64,000 bases of DNA from Paenibacillus sp. FSL R5-0490. GTDB taxonomy: Bacteria > Bacillota > Bacilli > Bacillales > Cytobacillaceae. Of the stretch, positions 61,196 to 64,000 are shown piece by piece. How positions within the stretch are numbered: the stretch's first letter is position 1; each line of letters begins with the position of its first letter. The notes under the pieces are model-generated. The model was not told where the DNA came from and did no database searches. It saw nothing but the letters and a program-made list of their open reading frames with translations. The translations under genes were made by a program, and so were the position numbers. Location of the stretch: NCBI RefSeq assembly GCF_001956215.1, contig NZ_MRTQ01000006.1, positions 143,004-207,003 of the forward strand. The letters run 5' to 3'.

Positions 61196-62596
61196 TTAGC
61201 TATTGCGTATAACCTTACGATCATCAAAACGATATTCGCCAATATGAAGAATTCGCTGTTCTTTGTTACGCATTAGCCTATACTCCGAATGCTGGTCATA
61301 CCCATATAAGTACACGTATGGTAAATATATATACCCCTCAACTGTTTTGGGTGCTAACTCACTCATCCCCATTTCGTCCCGGCTACCTAATCGTTCTAAA
61401 ACAAACGCATTAATTTTTTGCTTAGTAATGGCATTTTCAAGTCTTTTAATATTACTTTCTCTGATTTTCTTTTTTACTTCCTGAGAAATAGGAACGACTA
61501 TATGCTGTTGTGCTTGATGAACAGCCTTCTTTTTACGAGGGGTAAGCAATGACTTTTCTGACAATTGATTTACGTTATGTAAGCGAAAAATGTCACCTAA
61601 AAGCTCTTCCCAATAATCTTGTGTTCTTTCATAACTTTCTAAGACGGTAGCAATTTGATGGTCCAGTCCTTGATTATGCTGTGTTAAATATCTAGCTCGG
61701 TCATAAGATGACTTAATGTATTGATGATGCCTAATATCAATTTGTTCATATAGTTCATCTAGACTGTCATAGGTTTCCTCAATGAAATGTAGAGCTGCCC
61801 TAATTTTAAGCTCCGCTTCATCTTCGTTATTATATAGCTCTGAATTCATAGCATCCTCTATTGCTATATTTAGTAAATCCGGGTCCAGAGACCACCTCTG
61901 CACTGTTTCTAATATCTTACTCCTGTACCTCGCTACATGATCAGATGTTTTTAATCGATGATAGCTTTTATCTACTATTTTTTTCATATACACATCAAAA
62001 TGATGGTCTAATACTTCTTGAAGAGACTGCTTGCTTATTACTTGTTCCATATGATTTTTCATATTGTTAATCAGCAGACGCAACTCTTCTAATAACTGCT
62101 CTGTAATCCGTTCCGCTTCTATAATAGCAATACTAGGTTGTTTTTCCATCCCTTCGTTACTTAAAAGCTGATACGTACTTAACGCATAGCTCTGGTATTC
62201 TATCGATCTCACCTGGCAAAGGTCATGCAAAACACTTAACATACGAATAGAATAATGCGGTAATATGATATAATGCTTAAAGTTATTCCTGGTTTCTACA
62301 TCAATCCATTTTAAAGATAATAGTTTTCTTAATAGCGCATTCGCTTTAGCCCGATGCATATTTTCCATCTCATTAGTGTCTAAACTGCTATCTTCTTCTA
62401 ACTCGAATTGAACTCCAGATTCCTCTTTAACTTCTATCAGCTCTTGCAGCAAATCTCTCATAATACCGTAGTCAATTCCGATGCGGCTAATCTTATATTG
62501 CTCATACAATTCTAGAATTGCTTCAGCATATATTTCTTTATTTCTCCCCGTAAACAAGGAAAAAAATCGGTCTGGTAACACATCAAAAAGCTTCAT
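61196..62596 (-). CDS. jetA: Wadjet subunit JetA, kleisin (MksF type)
   Basis: The 466-residue mainly helical protein starts MKLFDVLPDRFFSLFTGRNK, typical of JetA. It ends with a small winged-helix (GYIYLPYVYLYGYDQHSEYRL). It is the first gene of the jetABCD operon. ATG 62596 has GGGGATTGG upstream and is preferred to 62611. It closes the SMC ring as kleisin. Confidence 0.92.
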   Translation of the reverse strand: MKLFDVLPDRFFSLFTGRNKEIYAEAILELYEQYKISRIGIDYGIMRDLLQELIEVKEESGVQFELEEDSSLDTNEMENMHRAKANALLRKLLSLKWIDVETRNNFKHYIILPHYSIRMLSVLHDLCQVRSIEYQSYALSTYQLLSNEGMEKQPSIAIIEAERITEQLLEELRLLINNMKNHMEQVISKQSLQEVLDHHFDVYMKKIVDKSYHRLKTSDHVARYRSKILETVQRWSLDPDLLNIAIEDAMNSELYNNEDEAELKIRAALHFIEETYDSLDELYEQIDIRHHQYIKSSYDRARYLTQHNQGLDHQIATVLESYERTQDYWEELLGDIFRLHNVNQLSEKSLLTPRKKKAVHQAQQHIVVPISQEVKKKIRESNIKRLENAITKQKINAFVLERLGSRDEMGMSELAPKTVEGYIYLPYVYLYGYDQHSEYRLMRNKEQRILHIGEYRFDDRKVIRNS

Positions 62597-62868
62597 TTTT
62601 CCAATCCCCATACTAATTAAAATAATAGTTAAATTATACCATAAACAAAACGTCTCCGTGTTTCTAACGATATATTATTCCCATTAAAAATTTCTTGAAA
62701 TTGGAAACTATATGGGTATATAATACTATTTGCATGATAAAAAAATGTGGGTTTTATTATAATCTCATAGGTAATTGTCCACTTCTTCACTTAACCTAAG
62801 AGCTCTCTCTGAGGTAAGTTCATTTATATTAACACTGTCAATCATTTCCTTGCGTATATATAAATTTA

Positions 62869-63216
62869 ATGCAAAGAAAGTTTTCAAGTCAGGATTTCCG
62901 TATGGATTGTATAGATAAGGGAAAGGAAGTGATACTGACCTTAAAAGGACAACTTGACTATTTATCAGCAGAACAGATAGATTATTTTTTATCGTCATTT
63001 ATCACAAGATTTAAGGATGCAAATTGTTTGAGCATCGATTTGGCACATCTATCATTTATTGACTCAGCTGGTGCAAATGGACTTTGCAAACTAATAGTAA
63101 GTGCAGCAGAACTTGGGTTAAAAAAAGAACTAATAACAGATAAAGGAACTGTATATGAAATACTGGAGATCCTCGGGTTCGTTAAATTCATTAACCATAT
63201 GAACGAGATAAATTAA
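62869..63216 (+). CDS. STAS-domain anti-sigma factor antagonist-like protein
   Basis: The product of about 104-115 residues is a single STAS domain (VILTLKGQLDYLSAEQIDYFL, LSIDLAHLSFIDSAGANGL) with the phosphorylatable Ser in FIDSAG, as in SpoIIAA and RsbV. A partner RsbW-like ATPase is encoded at 21655-22881, but no kinase is adjacent. The start may be ATG 62902 (AGGA about 8 nt upstream) rather than ATG 62869. Confidence 0.85.
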   Translation: MQRKFSSQDFRMDCIDKGKEVILTLKGQLDYLSAEQIDYFLSSFITRFKDANCLSIDLAHLSFIDSAGANGLCKLIVSAAELGLKKELITDKGTVYEILEILGFVKFINHMNEIN

Positions 63217-63268
63217 TGAGTTATTTTATTAGTTGAATACCGGCCGTTGTATACTAGAATCCCTCCAC

Positions 63269-63302
63269 ACCCCATTAGCAGGACATGGGGTCACTTTTTT
63301 TT
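63269..63302 (+). terminator. Terminator of the STAS gene
   Basis: ACCCCAT pairs with ATGGGGT around a 9-nt loop, followed by CAC and eight T. Confidence 0.82.
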
Positions 63303-63538
63303 AGGTCAATAAAGTCAAGCATTTTCTTAAACATGTTTTCACGTTAGAATCTTTCTTTAAAACCTTCTAAAAGCTTTAATAAACTTGGCAGCCTTATCAC
63401 TGATGGCCTATTTTTGTTTTATTTATATAACACCCTTCATAAACACGCCGGGTAAATTTAATCAAATGTTTGTTCCACTTTCCTTAAGTGGCGGAGTGCA
63501 GCTGTAAGGGCCTATGCTGACCTGTCATTTTGAGCATG
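63303..63538. other. Intergenic region without recognised features
   Basis: Apart from a small CCACTT...AAGTGG hairpin near 63476-63492, nothing is recognised. Confidence 0.4.
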
Positions 63539-63987
63539 TCAGTTAATCAGCTCATTCTTTTTGCTTATACCACCAGCTTTTCTCTCCCCCAGGCTGTTCA
63601 ACTTCACCGCTTCCCAAATGCTTTGATCAGTGATGCTCACGCTTCCTTTCAGATCAGAAATCGTTCGAGCCAAACGGATCACTTTGATCTGTGTGCGATT
63701 GCTCCAGTTTTTCTTATAGGAGAATTGCTGGAGCGTCCGTTGCTGTTCAGCTGTTAAGGGACTGGTTTTCAGCAGGGTGTCATAGGAGACTCGGCTATTG
63801 CAGATTTCTCTGCCATACCGCTCGTACTGCCTTTTCCTTGCTTCTTCTACTCTCTTTCTTATAGTTGAAGATGATTCCTCACTTCTGGTTTTTACAGTTT
63901 TTAAATGGATGTAGACGTCAAGTCGAATTTTACACTTTTTGCTCATTTCCTTTTTACACTTCGGCTGAAAATATGCTTTTCCGATTT
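63539..63987 (-). pseudogene. Decayed YifB/ComM-like Mg-chelatase ATPase C-terminal fragment
   Basis: The frame encodes the C-terminal part of a YifB-type protein (IRKRVEEARKRQYERYG ... LQQFSYKKNWSNRTQIKVIRLARTISDLKGSVSI). Before it, where SGPLLDRIDIHIE should be, the sequence reads KCKIRLDVYIHLKT and is shortened, and a TGA closes the frame at about 63988. The AAA core is not in the window. It is probably a pseudogene remnant; its further 5' part lies outside. Confidence 0.75.
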
Positions 63988-64000
63988 CTCATACGATGAC

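Noticed and set aside
62765..62998. Minus-strand frame over the STAS gene start
   Set aside because: It is antisense to a clear STAS domain and lacks its own support.
1..64000. tRNA, rRNA or complete insertion sequences
   Set aside because: None was recognised on either strand by reading; a covariance-model scan would be needed to exclude them fully.

Overview
The window is chromosomal DNA of a low-GC Gram-positive bacterium, most likely a Bacillaceae member of the Cytobacillus/Mesobacillus/'Bacillus firmus' type. Reasons are the AGGAGG-type ribosome binding sites, many Sec signal peptides and lipoboxes, a PlcR-type regulator, a Bacillus-type poly-gamma-glutamate operon, an SbsC-type S-layer wall-binding domain and a Bacillus-style Wadjet operon. 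No rRNA, tRNA, integrase or complete transposase was seen, so the species is not named.

Layout. 1-2.7 kb: a PapR-like secreted peptide, a small unknown gene, a PlcR-like HTH+TPR regulator, and a 32-unit CTATTTGC repeat array. 2.7-15.9 kb: envelope genes, comprising a YknW/YknX-like pair lacking its ABC partner, a 5'-nucleotidase and an LTA-synthase-like enzyme that diverge from a region with PhoP-box-like repeats, an acyltransferase, and an SbsC-like wall protein. 16-24.7 kb: a class A beta-lactamase-fold serine hydrolase, a second repeat array, a tandem pair of dynamin-like GTPases, an RsbW-like ATPase and a diguanylate cyclase. 24.8-27.5 kb: the third and largest array (39 units), a LysM/NlpC-P60 wall hydrolase with one dead catalytic domain behind a structured leader, and a block of three large hairpins. 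27.5-32.9 kb: a complete poly-gamma-glutamate operon (pgsB-pgsC-pgsA-capD-pgsE-hydrolase). 33-46 kb: a PPC-domain surface protein, a chemoreceptor, a five-PAS diguanylate cyclase, a two-gene HNH-nuclease/11-mer-repeat operon, a MEDS-type hybrid kinase and a lipoprotein. 46-56 kb: small unknown genes, secreted proteins, gene remnants and many dispersed repeats. 56-62.6 kb: a complete type I Wadjet system (jetABCD). 62.8-64 kb: a STAS protein and a decayed YifB/ComM fragment.

Three features unify the window. (1) Seven exported proteins with unrelated functional domains carry the same roughly 75-residue WDG...GQIGRL...YETPSK module, as an N- or C-terminal add-on, and I do not recognise it as a named family. 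(2) Three arrays of a 20-21 bp unit headed by CTATTTGCA occur within 24 kb, 77 units in all, always on the same strand and with higher-order dimer or trimer structure. (3) Two dispersed elements, a GGGACGGTTC motif and the 20-bp palindrome TCAATCAAACGTTTGATTGA, recur between 21 and 56 kb. At least three times they form one composite unit, and the GGGACGGTTC motif often touches or enters the 3' end of a gene.

Functionally the region is dominated by envelope building and sensing (capsule polymer, teichoic-acid-type synthesis, wall hydrolases, S-layer-like and CAP/transglutaminase exoproteins), c-di-GMP synthesis, and defence or membrane-protection candidates (Wadjet, dynamin pair, HNH/11-mer pair).
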